From the NCBI RefSeq assembly GCF_014133895.1, contig NC_050733.1:372001-436000 (forward strand): DNA of 64,000 bases, read 5' to 3'. Shown piece after piece: positions 17,986-28,020 of the stretch. The position numbers and the translations under genes are program-made. The notes below the pieces were generated by a model. It was not told where the DNA came from and did not search any database. It saw only the letters and a list, made by a program, of their open reading frames with translations. The first letter of the stretch is position 1; each line of letters starts with the position of its first letter. Source of the DNA: Torulaspora globosa. Taxonomy: Eukaryota > Ascomycota > Saccharomycetes > Saccharomycetales > Saccharomycetaceae.

Positions 17986-20900
17986 ACTCGCTTGTGAGAC
18001 GCATATGTTTACAAAGGTTATTTCCTCTACTTCCTGTGAAGTCGACGTTGCCGGATTATAGCGATGTTGAAGCTGATGAGATGTTTTTGATGTGCAGGTC
18101 GATTCTTATGGACGCTGCTGTAGCGCAGGATATCAGCCCGGTAGTTAATCAGATAGTGTCTTTGATTGAGCTGACACTTCGAGATGGCTCTATCATATCG
18201 GCAGAGTCTACCGAGGAGGCAGTGCAGTCGATACTAGTGTTATCGAGGTTGCTGAGTGATGTTCTCGAATATTACTGGGATTCCAATGAGATGACCAGGG
18301 CGGTGAGCAGGTGGCAGGGTGCGAATGAGGATGGTGTTTACGAGAGACAAAAGAGGTTATTTACGAGCTCCATGGTTGGCTATTCTACCCACCGTCCTTG
18401 TTTCCATACCATCTCGCCGCCTCCTTTGCATATTGAGGACGCCAAGAAGGCCCTGGACATATGTTCCAGAATTAAGTTCAATACGAAATCTATTCGGATC
18501 CTAAGAGACATGTCCAACAGCCTCTATGGGAGTTCGTCAGCAGTGGCAGGAAATATACTACCGGCGTATCAACAGTACCTGAGGCAGAGAAACTATCCAA
18601 ACTATGCTACTAAGGTAGATCTAACGGTGGATTATATCTTGAGATTCTTAGCGGCTTCTAATCCTACAGAGTTTACAAGGTATATTAGGGCACTGGTACT
18701 GAAACCATTGTTGGAGAGTCACACCGTCATAGAGTTAAATGTCATACAGCATCTTGATCTGATAGGCTGCGTTTATTTAAACCGAAGGAACCTCGCAAAT
18801 TATTTGGAGATGATCAAGAATTTATCCAGCGCAATCAAGAAGACGATATATCATTGCATGTTGTTGTATTACGCGTCTAGGACACTGATGTTTTGGATCA
18901 TGGCTAGACCTGGAGAGTACTTGGAAGTTTATCGATATCTGAAGGATGCCCAATCTAGTGGTGGTTCGCCCGCATCAGAAAAGAGCTCAAGCATCCACTC
19001 ATCGGAGACAAATTTTGACGTTGATGAACAAACGAAATCAATATCACAACTAGTCTCTTCATTGTTTGACGACGTTTATTCTACTTTCAACGTTTCTGCA
19101 ATGTTGACAGCCGTTCCTTCTTACAATTCGAGTTCCACTCCGCAGTCAGCTTCATCACATACCGCGGTACAATCTTCACATCACACTCCACCCAGCGCAT
19201 CGGCACTATTTCCTTCCTCCGGACCGCTGTCCCCTCCTCTATATGCTAGCGTACCGCAGTCCGGAACGCCGCCATCATTACCGACATTGACGGCTTCTGA
19301 GAGCTTTGCCAAGCAGTCTCTTAGTGAATCTTTACCAGCAACGTACGCGCAAGATACCCTAACTCATTCGGCCAGCTTGGATGACAGCGGGCTTCTGTCC
19401 AAGAAGAATTCAAATGCCAAAGAAGATGAATCGTCTGGTGTACCTCACTTGAAGAACATTTTGGATTTATATACTACTTCCGACGATTCAGAATCATTAT
19501 CCCATACCTGTGTTCTGAGGTTCTTAGCGACGCTGGTTGTCTTGGATCCCGATGTATTTCCTGAATTGAATGCCACGTCTTTCAGAAACATAGCTGACGC
19601 CAAGAAGAATGGTTCTGATGATGTTGAAGAGAAAGAAAAAAGTCAGAGTAGTATAAGGCATCTCACTCATGGATTGAAAAGGCTAACCACGTTGCCAGTC
19701 GCGAAGAAGAAAGGTATTAAGTTCATGACTATGTTGGTGAGGAATTTAAATGGGTCACTACTGGTGACTGATGTAGCTTTCTTGGATACAATGAGAGCTC
19801 TCCTTACCTTTTTCACTATCAGTTCATCGATAGCGCTCCTTGATGACGAGATTCCATTGGTAATATTCACCAAACGACTGTTTCCCACGCTGGCGGTGAA
19901 CCTCGATGTCGGAACAAACTGGGAACAAGGAGCTAAAATCAATCCTTTCTTACAAAAATCTCTGGCACGTCATTCAAGGTTTCAAGGTCGCTCTAGGATT
20001 GAGTTTTTTGCTGCCGCAATTCAGCTTGATCAAGGAGAGTTTTTAAATCACTTACACCTTGAAGATTTGGCAAGAGATTTACAGCTTAAAAGGTTAGGTC
20101 TCTACACAGAGGGATTCAGAAATTTTTTCCATCTGCCGAGCACAAGAGCGTTACGCAAGGACACGGCTTCCAAGACTTCCGTTTTTTTTACTACACTTTT
20201 CTCCATTATTCCCGATATCTTGCTTAAGGCTTTCCCCTATTCTGATGACAAAGTCTCAGATATCGTTTCAGCAATTGTGGATGGCTCAATTCTTCAAGAA
20301 TTGGATGAAAGCAATTTATTCAGATCAAGCTCACAGTCTTCTACATCCTCAACGCTTTCAACATCACCCTGCCAATCAATAAGGGCGTCACCAGCTAGTC
20401 CAGCAAACGTAGACACTAACCGAATAGAACATTCCTTAGATGCAATACAATCGAATACAGCAAGCTCATCTGAAACAAGTTCTATAAGCACCTCAACTAA
20501 TCAACCTGATCCGCAACTTGGGCAACTAGCAGCTCCTAGAGCACATAGAATTTCAATCTCTATGAAGAAAAACCTGCTTATGTCACCAGGCACCTCCGAA
20601 GTGGAAGCAACTCAACAAATAACTCGTGCTCAAACAGAGTCGTCATACAACACATCACCTAATACTCCAAAAACTGTCCAGTCTTCTCTGAGCCAAGCAA
20701 GGTCAAGAAGGGCATCTGACGAAAGTTTCCCTAAGCCCTCAAAACTATCGAACCCTTTGTTCGCCAATGAGACCGTGATGAGTGCATCACTGGAGGAATA
20801 TGACGATGCCAGAAAAATCATGGTCAATATATTCAGCATTTTCAAAAGATTAACGAACTATTTCATCCTACCAAAATCGGAGAAGATTGACGAGAAATGG

Positions 20901-23120
20901 GCCTCCACCGGTTTCAAAACCATTATCAAACCTATTTTCGTCGCCATTATAGACTCCGACAGCAATTTACAACAGACAGCTCAGTCATTCATGGATGTTT
21001 TGATCAACTATATCCCCGGTTTTAGTGAAGGATCCGATTCAGCGGCCATCCGTGGTTGCTATCTCTTATGCAGTTATACTGTGACATTATTTTCTACTGC
21101 ATTGTTTGATCTTAAACTTACCAATAACAAGCGTGAAGTGGTTATCGATATAATTGTGAAGTTTCTGAAATTGAGAACTCAACTGGCCAAGGGTTCCGAG
21201 AATTCAAAATCCTTAAATGACCTCATGGATGTAGAGACTGAAACATTTCCCTTGATCGCTGGGACTATGGGAAGAGCCTTGCTAGTGTCACTGTACTCGA
21301 ACAAGAGCAGTGTGCAAAAGCTTTTGAAGACGGCATACGGCGAGTTTTGCCAGGTCATGAAATTTCATGAAAAGACCATAGGTTTTATCCCATCACCATG
21401 GGCAGACAATCTAGGATTCGTCGAAGCAATGTCTCAAGATAATTACGTGGCATCTGGCTCTGTTGCATTTCAGCGTCGTCTTAGACTTAATATTTTGAAG
21501 TACATCAAGAAACCGGATGCGACGTTGTTAGATTCAATGAATGTCATCTATAAAAAGTGGCTTGCATTCTCGCGGTCCAAATCGTTGTCTCAAGAGGAAC
21601 TGGCTGACTTCAGAAGTTTTGCGGGTATTCTAGCATCCATATGTGGTGTTCTATTAGCTGTCGGAGACGAAAGATCTCCTCATTTGAAGGATCTAAAAAT
21701 TCAAGTAACTAACAAAATGGATTATTTCATCAAGAAGCAATGTTTGTGGTTGAATAATCCCAATTTATTGACCAGAGAGAATTCAAGGGATATTTTAAGT
21801 ACTGAGTTGCATCCATTGGCGTTCAAGTTACTCTTCTCAAATTTGAGGTCAAAAATTGCGGACTTGAGCTCTGTCGACTTATCCGAATCGAGCCACGATC
21901 TTTCTTTTGTTCTACTTGAGCAGATCATAATAATTTTGAGGACTATTTTACGTCGGGATGATGATGATAAAATTCTCCTATTGTTTTCGTTGGACGTTAT
22001 TGGCTTTATTGATCAGCTTGTAGAGATTGTTGATAAGATTCCGCACCAATCCGTGAGGTTCTTCAAGGCTATCATTCAAATGTCAAAAATGTTCCGGGCC
22101 CTTGAAAGTGCTGAAGTTTGTTTAGGAGTGGTAGGTCACTTTCACTTGAAAAATCGATGGTTGAGACTGGTTACAAATTGGTTCAATCTAACTATAGTTA
22201 AGGATTATGATCTGATCAACTTATGCAAACCTCATCGAGAAATGGATTTGAAAAGGCGCGATTTTGATTATCTTTACATCGATACCCTCATTGAGTCATC
22301 AAAGGCTCTTGCCTACTTAACTCATGATGTTCCATTGGAAGTGCCAGCATCGGTGTCTGAGGAAGAACTGAGAAGATCTAATTCGGTGGTTTTCGGCAAT
22401 TACTTCAGCATCTTCTTGAAGGGACTAGAAAAAACTACTGATCTAGGAAAGTTTCCAGCTTCTTTGAAGCACAAGATAAGCACTTTAAATGAAAACGTTA
22501 TAATTGCGCTAACTAACCTTTCGAATGCCAATGTCGATGCCGGATTCGAATACTCGCTTCCGATGGGATACTCACCAAACAGGAATATTAAGTTGGCGTT
22601 TCTAAAAGTTTTCATCAATATATTCAGCAACTACTCAACCAATAGAAGCCCTATGGGTAAGGCAAAAACGGAGGCCATTAATGAAATTCTGCTGCATCTG
22701 ATAAAACATCCCAATATTGCTACCAAGACAGCTGCCGTTTGCCCTGCAAGTGATATTGAGGCATGCGCAGCCGGGCTCATAACAGCCTTTGATAGCCGTA
22801 ACGCTTCTTATGTCGTGGTCACCGAATTAATCGCGGAAGAAATAAGAAATGCACCAAGGCACATGGATATATTAAGACGGAATAGCTGTGCTACCCGTGC
22901 TTTATCTTTATTTTCGAGGTTAAAAGGTTGTGAGTATTTGGTTCAAACTTTGAACCCCGTTTTATCAGAGCTTCTGGAGAAAGGCGAGTTTTTCGAAATC
23001 GAGAAACCGCAAACCGATTCAACCGAGCAGGTTAGGCTCTTCGTGAAGTACATGAGAAAGTTAATCGATGCCATAACAAATTCAGTACCCATTTTCCCGC
23101 CCGAACTTTTTATTGTTTGA
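17955..23120 (+). CDS. IRA2: Ira-type RasGAP (neurofibromin family), N-terminal part of a frameshifted gene
   Basis: First 1,721 residues of an Ira1/Ira2-like protein (about 3,000 in S. cerevisiae), a negative regulator of the Ras-cAMP-PKA pathway that speeds GTP hydrolysis by Ras. This part has the long helical N-terminal region with Ser-rich stretches and the first half of the GAP domain. The arginine finger is R1641 in ILRRNSCATRAL, followed by LKGCEYLVQTLNPVLSELLE and FPPELFIV. It then stops at TGA 23118-23120, in the middle of the GAP domain. The rest of the protein continues in the -1 frame from about 23117 to 26869. Both parts align colinearly to Ira2, so they form one gene broken by one indel, not two genes. 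In a non-duplicated yeast this would be the only IRA gene at this locus. Confidence 0.9.
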   Translation: MSTSGSSSKVDSLVRRICLQRLFPLLPVKSTLPDYSDVEADEMFLMCRSILMDAAVAQDISPVVNQIVSLIELTLRDGSIISAESTEEAVQSILVLSRLLSDVLEYYWDSNEMTRAVSRWQGANEDGVYERQKRLFTSSMVGYSTHRPCFHTISPPPLHIEDAKKALDICSRIKFNTKSIRILRDMSNSLYGSSSAVAGNILPAYQQYLRQRNYPNYATKVDLTVDYILRFLAASNPTEFTRYIRALVLKPLLESHTVIELNVIQHLDLIGCVYLNRRNLANYLEMIKNLSSAIKKTIYHCMLLYYASRTLMFWIMARPGEYLEVYRYLKDAQSSGGSPASEKSSSIHSSETNFDVDEQTKSISQLVSSLFDDVYSTFNVSAMLTAVPSYNSSSTPQSASSHTAVQSSHHTPPSASALFPSSGPLSPPLYASVPQSGTPPSLPTLTASESFAKQSLSESLPATYAQDTLTHSASLDDSGLLSKKNSNAKEDESSGVPHLKNILDLYTTSDDSESLSHTCVLRFLATLVVLDPDVFPELNATSFRNIADAKKNGSDDVEEKEKSQSSIRHLTHGLKRLTTLPVAKKKGIKFMTMLVRNLNGSLLVTDVAFLDTMRALLTFFTISSSIALLDDEIPLVIFTKRLFPTLAVNLDVGTNWEQGAKINPFLQKSLARHSRFQGRSRIEFFAAAIQLDQGEFLNHLHLEDLARDLQLKRLGLYTEGFRNFFHLPSTRALRKDTASKTSVFFTTLFSIIPDILLKAFPYSDDKVSDIVSAIVDGSILQELDESNLFRSSSQSSTSSTLSTSPCQSIRASPASPANVDTNRIEHSLDAIQSNTASSSETSSISTSTNQPDPQLGQLAAPRAHRISISMKKNLLMSPGTSEVEATQQITRAQTESSYNTSPNTPKTVQSSLSQARSRRASDESFPKPSKLSNPLFANETVMSASLEEYDDARKIMVNIFSIFKRLTNYFILPKSEKIDEKWASTGFKTIIKPIFVAIIDSDSNLQQTAQSFMDVLINYIPGFSEGSDSAAIRGCYLLCSYTVTLFSTALFDLKLTNNKREVVIDIIVKFLKLRTQLAKGSENSKSLNDLMDVETETFPLIAGTMGRALLVSLYSNKSSVQKLLKTAYGEFCQVMKFHEKTIGFIPSPWADNLGFVEAMSQDNYVASGSVAFQRRLRLNILKYIKKPDATLLDSMNVIYKKWLAFSRSKSLSQEELADFRSFAGILASICGVLLAVGDERSPHLKDLKIQVTNKMDYFIKKQCLWLNNPNLLTRENSRDILSTELHPLAFKLLFSNLRSKIADLSSVDLSESSHDLSFVLLEQIIIILRTILRRDDDDKILLLFSLDVIGFIDQLVEIVDKIPHQSVRFFKAIIQMSKMFRALESAEVCLGVVGHFHLKNRWLRLVTNWFNLTIVKDYDLINLCKPHREMDLKRRDFDYLYIDTLIESSKALAYLTHDVPLEVPASVSEEELRRSNSVVFGNYFSIFLKGLEKTTDLGKFPASLKHKISTLNENVIIALTNLSNANVDAGFEYSLPMGYSPNRNIKLAFLKVFINIFSNYSTNRSPMGKAKTEAINEILLHLIKHPNIATKTAAVCPASDIEACAAGLITAFDSRNASYVVVTELIAEEIRNAPRHMDILRRNSCATRALSLFSRLKGCEYLVQTLNPVLSELLEKGEFFEIEKPQTDSTEQVRLFVKYMRKLIDAITNSVPIFPPELFIV
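23105..23120 (+). other. Frameshift in the IRA GAP domain
   Basis: Frame 0 reads CTT TTT ATT GTT TGA; homology resumes in the -1 frame at TTG ACA AAC AAT. A T5 run lies at 23107-23111. One more T there would give ELFY followed by the downstream frame, and Ira2 has ELFY at this place, so a one-base loss in the run is the simplest account. It is either a true mutation or a sequencing error. No canonical X XXY YYZ slippery heptamer is in frame and no splice signals were seen. Confidence 0.75.
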
Positions 23121-26100
23121 CAAACAATACTTCGGTTAAGAAAAAGTTTCCTGATTATGCCTACGTCGCCGCAGGATCCTTTATGTTTCTCAGATTTTTT
23201 TGCCCTGCTTTGGTTAGTCCTGAATCCGAAAGCATCGTTGACATATCGCAGCCGCACCAAAAGAGACCGTTCATCACTTTGGCTAAGGTCTTACAGAATA
23301 TTGCAAACGGTACTGACAATCTCGCCAAATGGCCATCTCTGGAATCACAGACAGATTTTTTGCGGGAATGCAGCAACAGAATTTTCGACTTTCTCAAGGA
23401 AGTTTGCCGAACTGATCGTGAGATATCCATCCCAATCAACCTGAATCCGAAACCTGTGGCCTTCGAATCGAGCTTTTTGCATAGACATCTGTATACCAAT
23501 GAATTGGAGATTAGGAGAGTTCTTGTGGATGAATTACAGTCAATGGCAGATTTTGAACTTCTTAAAAATACCATACTCATGATGGATAGGAATATGGCGG
23601 TTCTTGGGCAGCCGAAGGTTGAGTTCAGAAACGAGATACCATCATTCATTAAGGACCATATGGAAGAGTACCCCCAACTTTACGAATTCATGAGCAGGCA
23701 TGCGTTCAGGAATGTCGATTTACTTCATAGTACCGCTTCTTTCGCACACGAATCAATGTCCTCCGATGGGATTCCCATTTTAACACTGACTTTTGGCAAG
23801 TTTTCGAGTAACGGCTTTGATGTAGACACAGTTGTCTACAGAACCTTTCAAATCTATGCCAGGATATGGTCAGTGAAACATTATCTGGTTTTAGACTGCA
23901 CTGAATTTGACGACCGAGAAATAGACGTAAGGAAGTTGACCTCGATGTTCTCTGGCTTGCTCCCACCACTAGCTCTCACGAATTGCAGAGGATATTTTTA
24001 CTTCAATGTGGGCGAAATCTTCATAAGCAGGTGGAGTGCACTCTTTAGCCAAGTCAACCCTTTCATCATTCACAAGGTGCCTCATCATTTTTTGAACAGT
24101 TATACGGATCCAGATTTGGCAAAATCTCTCGGTTTAAGTGGACGAAGTCTTGAAGTTCTTCAAGATGTTCGCGTGTCCTTACATGATATTGCATTATTTG
24201 ACGGAAAGCTTAATAGATTTACTCCCGTGTCATTGAAAATCGGTAATAAATACTTTCAGGTGTTACATGAAATCCCCAAGCAATACAAGTTTCCAGGTTG
24301 GGACAAATTAGTTAGCCTGAAATTAAATGATGTTTACGAAATCAGCGAAATCACATCAGTTGAATTAACTTCTACGACTGGTGTGAATGCTGAGTTCACA
24401 GTTAACATGAATAATTCAAGGAGCCTGATACTATGCAGTTCAAAATATCTGGAGATCGTGAAAATGTTCTACTATGCGTTGGACAGGATAGAGGAGGAAT
24501 TTGGTATTGAAACCACTTCACTCGCTATGAAGCATGATGTAGATGAAACTGAACTGAAGGAGCGCTACGATATTATCAGTCACTTGTTGCTGATAATCTG
24601 GGTTGGATTTTCGAGTGACGATGAAGTCATCAGATCAGTCTCGTATAATCTTCTAGCGGTCACGCAAGAAACATTTCACCTGGACTGTGGTGTGAACTTT
24701 CGCAGGGCATCCGATGTTTATGTCTCGAATGACTGTTGCACATTTGTTTGGGTGGTGGCAGAGTCATTGGCAAAAACTGCACCTGAGCTGACGTGTGGAG
24801 TCTGTAAGTACTTCCTGGATGCTCTTGAGAATAAGGTTATCCTCCACGAATTGGTGCCACGAACCTTGAGTTGCTTATCTTACTGGATCCCAAATTTGTA
24901 CAAGTACGTTTACCAAATGGATGAAGAGGAAGGACCGGAGATTGTGTCAAACATCATCCGTACCCTGATACGCCTGACAGCATCTGAGGCAAGCTTTAGC
25001 GTGACCTATGTGCAACAAATTTGGCTGCTTTTGGCTATAGATGGGAGATTGACACCTGTAATCGTCGAAGAGATAGTGAATCATGCCCTGGATAGGGATT
25101 CGGAAGGCCGTGACTGGAGCAGAGTGTTATGCGTGATTAGCGCATTACCCACCATTGAAGTGGCATCGCAAATCATCAATCGTTTGATGATGGTTATGAA
25201 GTCGTTTTTGCCTTCATTCAAAGTTGAGGCATCGACTCAAAGCTGGTCCGAGCTCTCAATATTGGTTCGAATGGCATTACCGTTGTTTTTCGAGAATCCT
25301 TTGATGACTCAAATGTTCTTGCCTGAGGCTTTATTCATCATATCCTTACTGATAGACGTTGGGCCAACTGAAATTCGAAGCTCTCTTCATGCACTGCTGT
25401 TGAATGTTGGGCATTCTATCTCCATTAATGAAGCTTTGCCGGAGGATAAACGGAAGAAAGTTGATGAGATCTGCGCCGTCCTGTCCCGCCAGCGCGCAAA
25501 GTTTATGTTTGGTTTTAGCGTCGACAAAGGACGTCTGCTCCAGAACTTTAGCGCCTCCTCGTCCTTTGCAAGTAAATTCGCGGCTTTAGAACACTTTACT
25601 GGCAACCTGATGCAATTGATTGAATGTTCGTCCTTCAGTGAAGCGCCACGATGGAAAACAAGGTATAAGAAATATCTTATGGATGCCGTGTTCAATAGAG
25701 ACTCATTTTTGTCTGCCCGAGCTATGATGATCCTGGGCATAATTGGAAGGACGTCTACCTCTGCGTCCTTGTGTAGGCATCTGTTGGAGGAAACGATGAA
25801 GGTTACTGCTCACCCTCAAGTGTCAGACGAGTCGATTTTCCTATATATTGCCCACATCTTCACGTACAGCAAGATTGTGGAAGGGCTTGATCCGTCTATC
25901 GGTCTAATTGACCAGTTATTTTGGCTCTCCACGGCGCTAATTGAATCTCCCCATCCAGTGGTATTTGAAGGTTCCCTTATTTTTATGACGAAATGCCTAG
26001 TTTGTTTGTATGAACATCACTTCAATTCCAGAACTGATGACTGCACTTTGATCTCTGCTTTGATGAAATCTCGCGTGTTTGCAAAGACATTATTGATAGA

Positions 26101-26869
26101 GTTTGAAAAGATGGGAGGTGCTAAATGGGATGAGCCGAATTTCGCTCATAATATTTTAATGCTGATAAGCCGTGGACTCTCACTACCGTTAGCAAAGAGC
26201 GGTGTGCTTGAATCCCTGAATTCGTTATTTCGATATTCTTGCCGCGAGCGTCATCTGCGCCAAGAGTCGACCCATTATCTATGCTACATGTTTCTGCTTT
26301 ATCTCTTGCAGTCTCCAGAACAGTTTACTAAGATTTTGAGGGAAAACGGCTTTGATGAGGAAATGATAGAGTTCAATGATAACAACAGGATACCACGGCG
26401 GTTAGCTGAATGGCTAAGCTCCGATAAATGTTGTCCCAATATTACTCTCTACCAAGGCGCTGTTCTGTTCAATAGTTCCATATCGGACGAACCATGCAAA
26501 TTGCGCTTTGCACTAGCGGTTCGATATTTAATCAATGTTACACCAACAACCATTTTCAAGGTGTTTACCGTTGTGGAGAATGAGTTCCGGAGAATTGCGG
26601 CTTTTGAGACGGCTTCAGAATTTGTCTGGGTTAGTTTCGATATTACCAAAATGCTTGTTAAGCATCCCGAATTCAATCACCTTGAGAACTACAATAAAGA
26701 GATGCTCCGGACACTGGAGCGGCGCGGGTTGCAATCTATCACAAAGGTCGAAATTTATGACCAGAATGTCAACAACATTTTCGCACATTTTGAGGCTAAC
26801 TCTAAGCTCATTTACAATAGAAAACGGCTGATCACCATGATTCTTTCGAGGATGACATGTTGTGTATGA
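23117..26869 (+). CDS. IRA2: Ira-type RasGAP, C-terminal part of the frameshifted gene
   Basis: Continuation of the IRA gene in the other frame (1,250 codons). It begins with TTG, not a credible start, and immediately encodes the rest of the GAP domain: KKKFPDYAYVAAGSFMFLRF, FCPALVSPESE and KVLQNIANGTDN, the block that follows the arginine finger in neurofibromin. Next come a Sec14/CRAL-TRIO-like lipid-binding module (LVLDCTEFDDREIDVRKLTS, NCRGYFYFNVGE), a PH-like segment (VYEISEITSVELTSTTGVNA, KYLEIVKMFYYALDRIEEEF) and the long C-terminal helical region ending ILSRMTCCV, as in Ira2 (ending ILSRMSCSA). Without reading-frame repair this half would not be translated. No other stop or shift was noticed in either half. 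Confidence 0.88.
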   Translation: MTNNTSVKKKFPDYAYVAAGSFMFLRFFCPALVSPESESIVDISQPHQKRPFITLAKVLQNIANGTDNLAKWPSLESQTDFLRECSNRIFDFLKEVCRTDREISIPINLNPKPVAFESSFLHRHLYTNELEIRRVLVDELQSMADFELLKNTILMMDRNMAVLGQPKVEFRNEIPSFIKDHMEEYPQLYEFMSRHAFRNVDLLHSTASFAHESMSSDGIPILTLTFGKFSSNGFDVDTVVYRTFQIYARIWSVKHYLVLDCTEFDDREIDVRKLTSMFSGLLPPLALTNCRGYFYFNVGEIFISRWSALFSQVNPFIIHKVPHHFLNSYTDPDLAKSLGLSGRSLEVLQDVRVSLHDIALFDGKLNRFTPVSLKIGNKYFQVLHEIPKQYKFPGWDKLVSLKLNDVYEISEITSVELTSTTGVNAEFTVNMNNSRSLILCSSKYLEIVKMFYYALDRIEEEFGIETTSLAMKHDVDETELKERYDIISHLLLIIWVGFSSDDEVIRSVSYNLLAVTQETFHLDCGVNFRRASDVYVSNDCCTFVWVVAESLAKTAPELTCGVCKYFLDALENKVILHELVPRTLSCLSYWIPNLYKYVYQMDEEEGPEIVSNIIRTLIRLTASEASFSVTYVQQIWLLLAIDGRLTPVIVEEIVNHALDRDSEGRDWSRVLCVISALPTIEVASQIINRLMMVMKSFLPSFKVEASTQSWSELSILVRMALPLFFENPLMTQMFLPEALFIISLLIDVGPTEIRSSLHALLLNVGHSISINEALPEDKRKKVDEICAVLSRQRAKFMFGFSVDKGRLLQNFSASSSFASKFAALEHFTGNLMQLIECSSFSEAPRWKTRYKKYLMDAVFNRDSFLSARAMMILGIIGRTSTSASLCRHLLEETMKVTAHPQVSDESIFLYIAHIFTYSKIVEGLDPSIGLIDQLFWLSTALIESPHPVVFEGSLIFMTKCLVCLYEHHFNSRTDDCTLISALMKSRVFAKTLLIEFEKMGGAKWDEPNFAHNILMLISRGLSLPLAKSGVLESLNSLFRYSCRERHLRQESTHYLCYMFLLYLLQSPEQFTKILRENGFDEEMIEFNDNNRIPRRLAEWLSSDKCCPNITLYQGAVLFNSSISDEPCKLRFALAVRYLINVTPTTIFKVFTVVENEFRRIAAFETASEFVWVSFDITKMLVKHPEFNHLENYNKEMLRTLERRGLQSITKVEIYDQNVNNIFAHFEANSKLIYNRKRLITMILSRMTCCV

Positions 26870-26875
26870 TAGTTG

Positions 26876-26883
26876 TATATATA
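26876..26883 (+). terminator. TATATATA polyadenylation efficiency element of IRA
   Basis: TATATATA starts 7 bp after the IRA stop, followed by A/T-rich sequence. It matches the UAUAUA efficiency element of yeast 3'-end formation. Confidence 0.5.
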
Positions 26884-26965
26884 ATCTTCAAAACTAATGA
26901 CTCTTATTTTACGTTGTTACTATGACAGATATTAAATGGCGCAGAGATTTACGTGTGACATTCAA

Positions 26966-27808
26966 TTAGCTATTCCCCGTGTGCGACTTGTGCCTTGCTC
27001 TATTCAGACGCTCAAATTCTTTTCTATCTGATCTGTATATTAACATCGTTATTCTTGCGTCCTCGATAGGCGAATGCTCTCCCACTTGAACCTCTCTCTT
27101 CAGTATTTCTTTCGCCAGCTTCTTCAAGCTTGGAGTCTTGCCCTTAGCGTAAGCCTGTCTGAAGGGCAAATGCCTCGATGTATCTCTGATACTAGACTTA
27201 GGATGTGATATCAACAGAGACTCCAAATCATGTTTGATCGAGTGCCCGACGAGAATTCTATCCTGCAACAGACCAGCGACCTTCTTCTGAATCTCTCGGA
27301 ATGGGACCGCGTCCTTCATGTGTTCAGGCCTCACACCACTAACCCATGTCCTCCAATCGGTAACTTTTTCTCGAGGCTTCACAAACTCATCTAGAATAAC
27401 ATGTCCGTAGTAATTCACCAATGAAACCCTCGCCAGCGCAGATTCTTTACCCTCTGGCCCTACTCCGACAAATTCACAGTCCATGGCAAGGTATTTCCCA
27501 ATTGCCGTGGCTTTCTCGCCGCTAATTTTTCCAAATAAATGTTCAATGCCCTCGGCATCAGGCTTACCGACACCTGTCTTGGTCTCCTTAAACTCGAACT
27601 CCCTTCCTTCCCTCTTATTTTGTTCAGATTTTTCAATTTCTCTACTCATCGAGTAAACCATGCTCATGATCCGGCTCTGTTTTTGTTTTCGATTGGTTCC
27701 AATCGGTTTCGCAGCCGCATTCTTCTTCGACTTTCTCGAGCTATGGCGATCTTTGGCACTCACTTTCTCAGATTCTTGCAACTTCAACCAATTCGAAGAC
27801 AATGCCAT
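26966..27808 (-). CDS. REX4: Rex4, putative 3'-5' RNA exonuclease of rRNA processing
   Basis: 280 residues (S. cerevisiae Rex4 289). DEDDh-type exonuclease linked to ITS1 processing of pre-rRNA. The catalytic motifs are in order: AMDCEFVGVG with SALARVSLVNYYG (Exo I), ILVGHSIKHDLESL (Exo II) and HSPIEDARITMLIYR (Exo III). The N terminus is very basic and likely nucleolar. The ATG at 27808 gives MALSSNW, as in S. cerevisiae; the TTG four codons upstream is not used. It is divergent from AVO1 over 212 bp that carry PAC- and RRPE-like elements, in keeping with a ribosome-biogenesis role. Confidence 0.94.
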   Translation of the reverse strand: MALSSNWLKLQESEKVSAKDRHSSRKSKKNAAAKPIGTNRKQKQSRIMSMVYSMSREIEKSEQNKREGREFEFKETKTGVGKPDAEGIEHLFGKISGEKATAIGKYLAMDCEFVGVGPEGKESALARVSLVNYYGHVILDEFVKPREKVTDWRTWVSGVRPEHMKDAVPFREIQKKVAGLLQDRILVGHSIKHDLESLLISHPKSSIRDTSRHLPFRQAYAKGKTPSLKKLAKEILKREVQVGEHSPIEDARITMLIYRSDRKEFERLNRARHKSHTGNS

Positions 27809-27871
27809 CTTCAATGCCAATTTATCGTTATCTTAGCTTGTGTTCTGAACGCCTAAAAATCTTGTGATTAT

Positions 27872-27912
27872 CGATGAGATGAGCTAAAAGTTCACTACTG
27901 TTTAAATTTTTC
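27872..27912 (-). promoter_or_regulatory. PAC and RRPE-like elements of REX4
   Basis: CGATGAG (27872-27878) runs into GATGAGCT (27878-27885), the PAC core in the GATGAG orientation, and AAATTTTTC (27904-27912) follows as a partial RRPE. The cluster lies 64-104 bp upstream of the REX4 ATG and 109 bp or more from AVO1, so it most likely serves REX4. Confidence 0.6.
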
Positions 27913-27979
27913 GGACCCTCTATAGTATCAAATACACACTGACAGTGTTAAGGTAAGCTTATATAGAAACTTAGGAGCT

Positions 27980-27988
27980 TATATATAA
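27980..27988 (+). promoter_or_regulatory. TATA box of AVO1
   Basis: TATATATAA 33-41 bp before the AVO1 ATG. A second TATATAG lies at about 27960-27966, at more usual spacing. Either could serve AVO1. Confidence 0.45.
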
Positions 27989-28020
27989 GAGGGTGAGAGA
28001 TTGGTGAGAATTCGAAGTGG

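Noticed and set aside
23100..23125. Programmed -1 frameshift in IRA
   Set aside because: No in-frame X XXY YYZ heptamer at the junction and no clear downstream structure; related IRA genes are read without a shift.
23000..23160. Intron bridging the two IRA frames
   Set aside because: No GTATGT-type donor with TACTAAC branch site was seen, and homology is nearly continuous across the junction.
23161..23649. 162-codon frame antisense to the IRA GAP domain
   Set aside because: The sense strand encodes a conserved GAP domain; the antisense product has no recognisable features.
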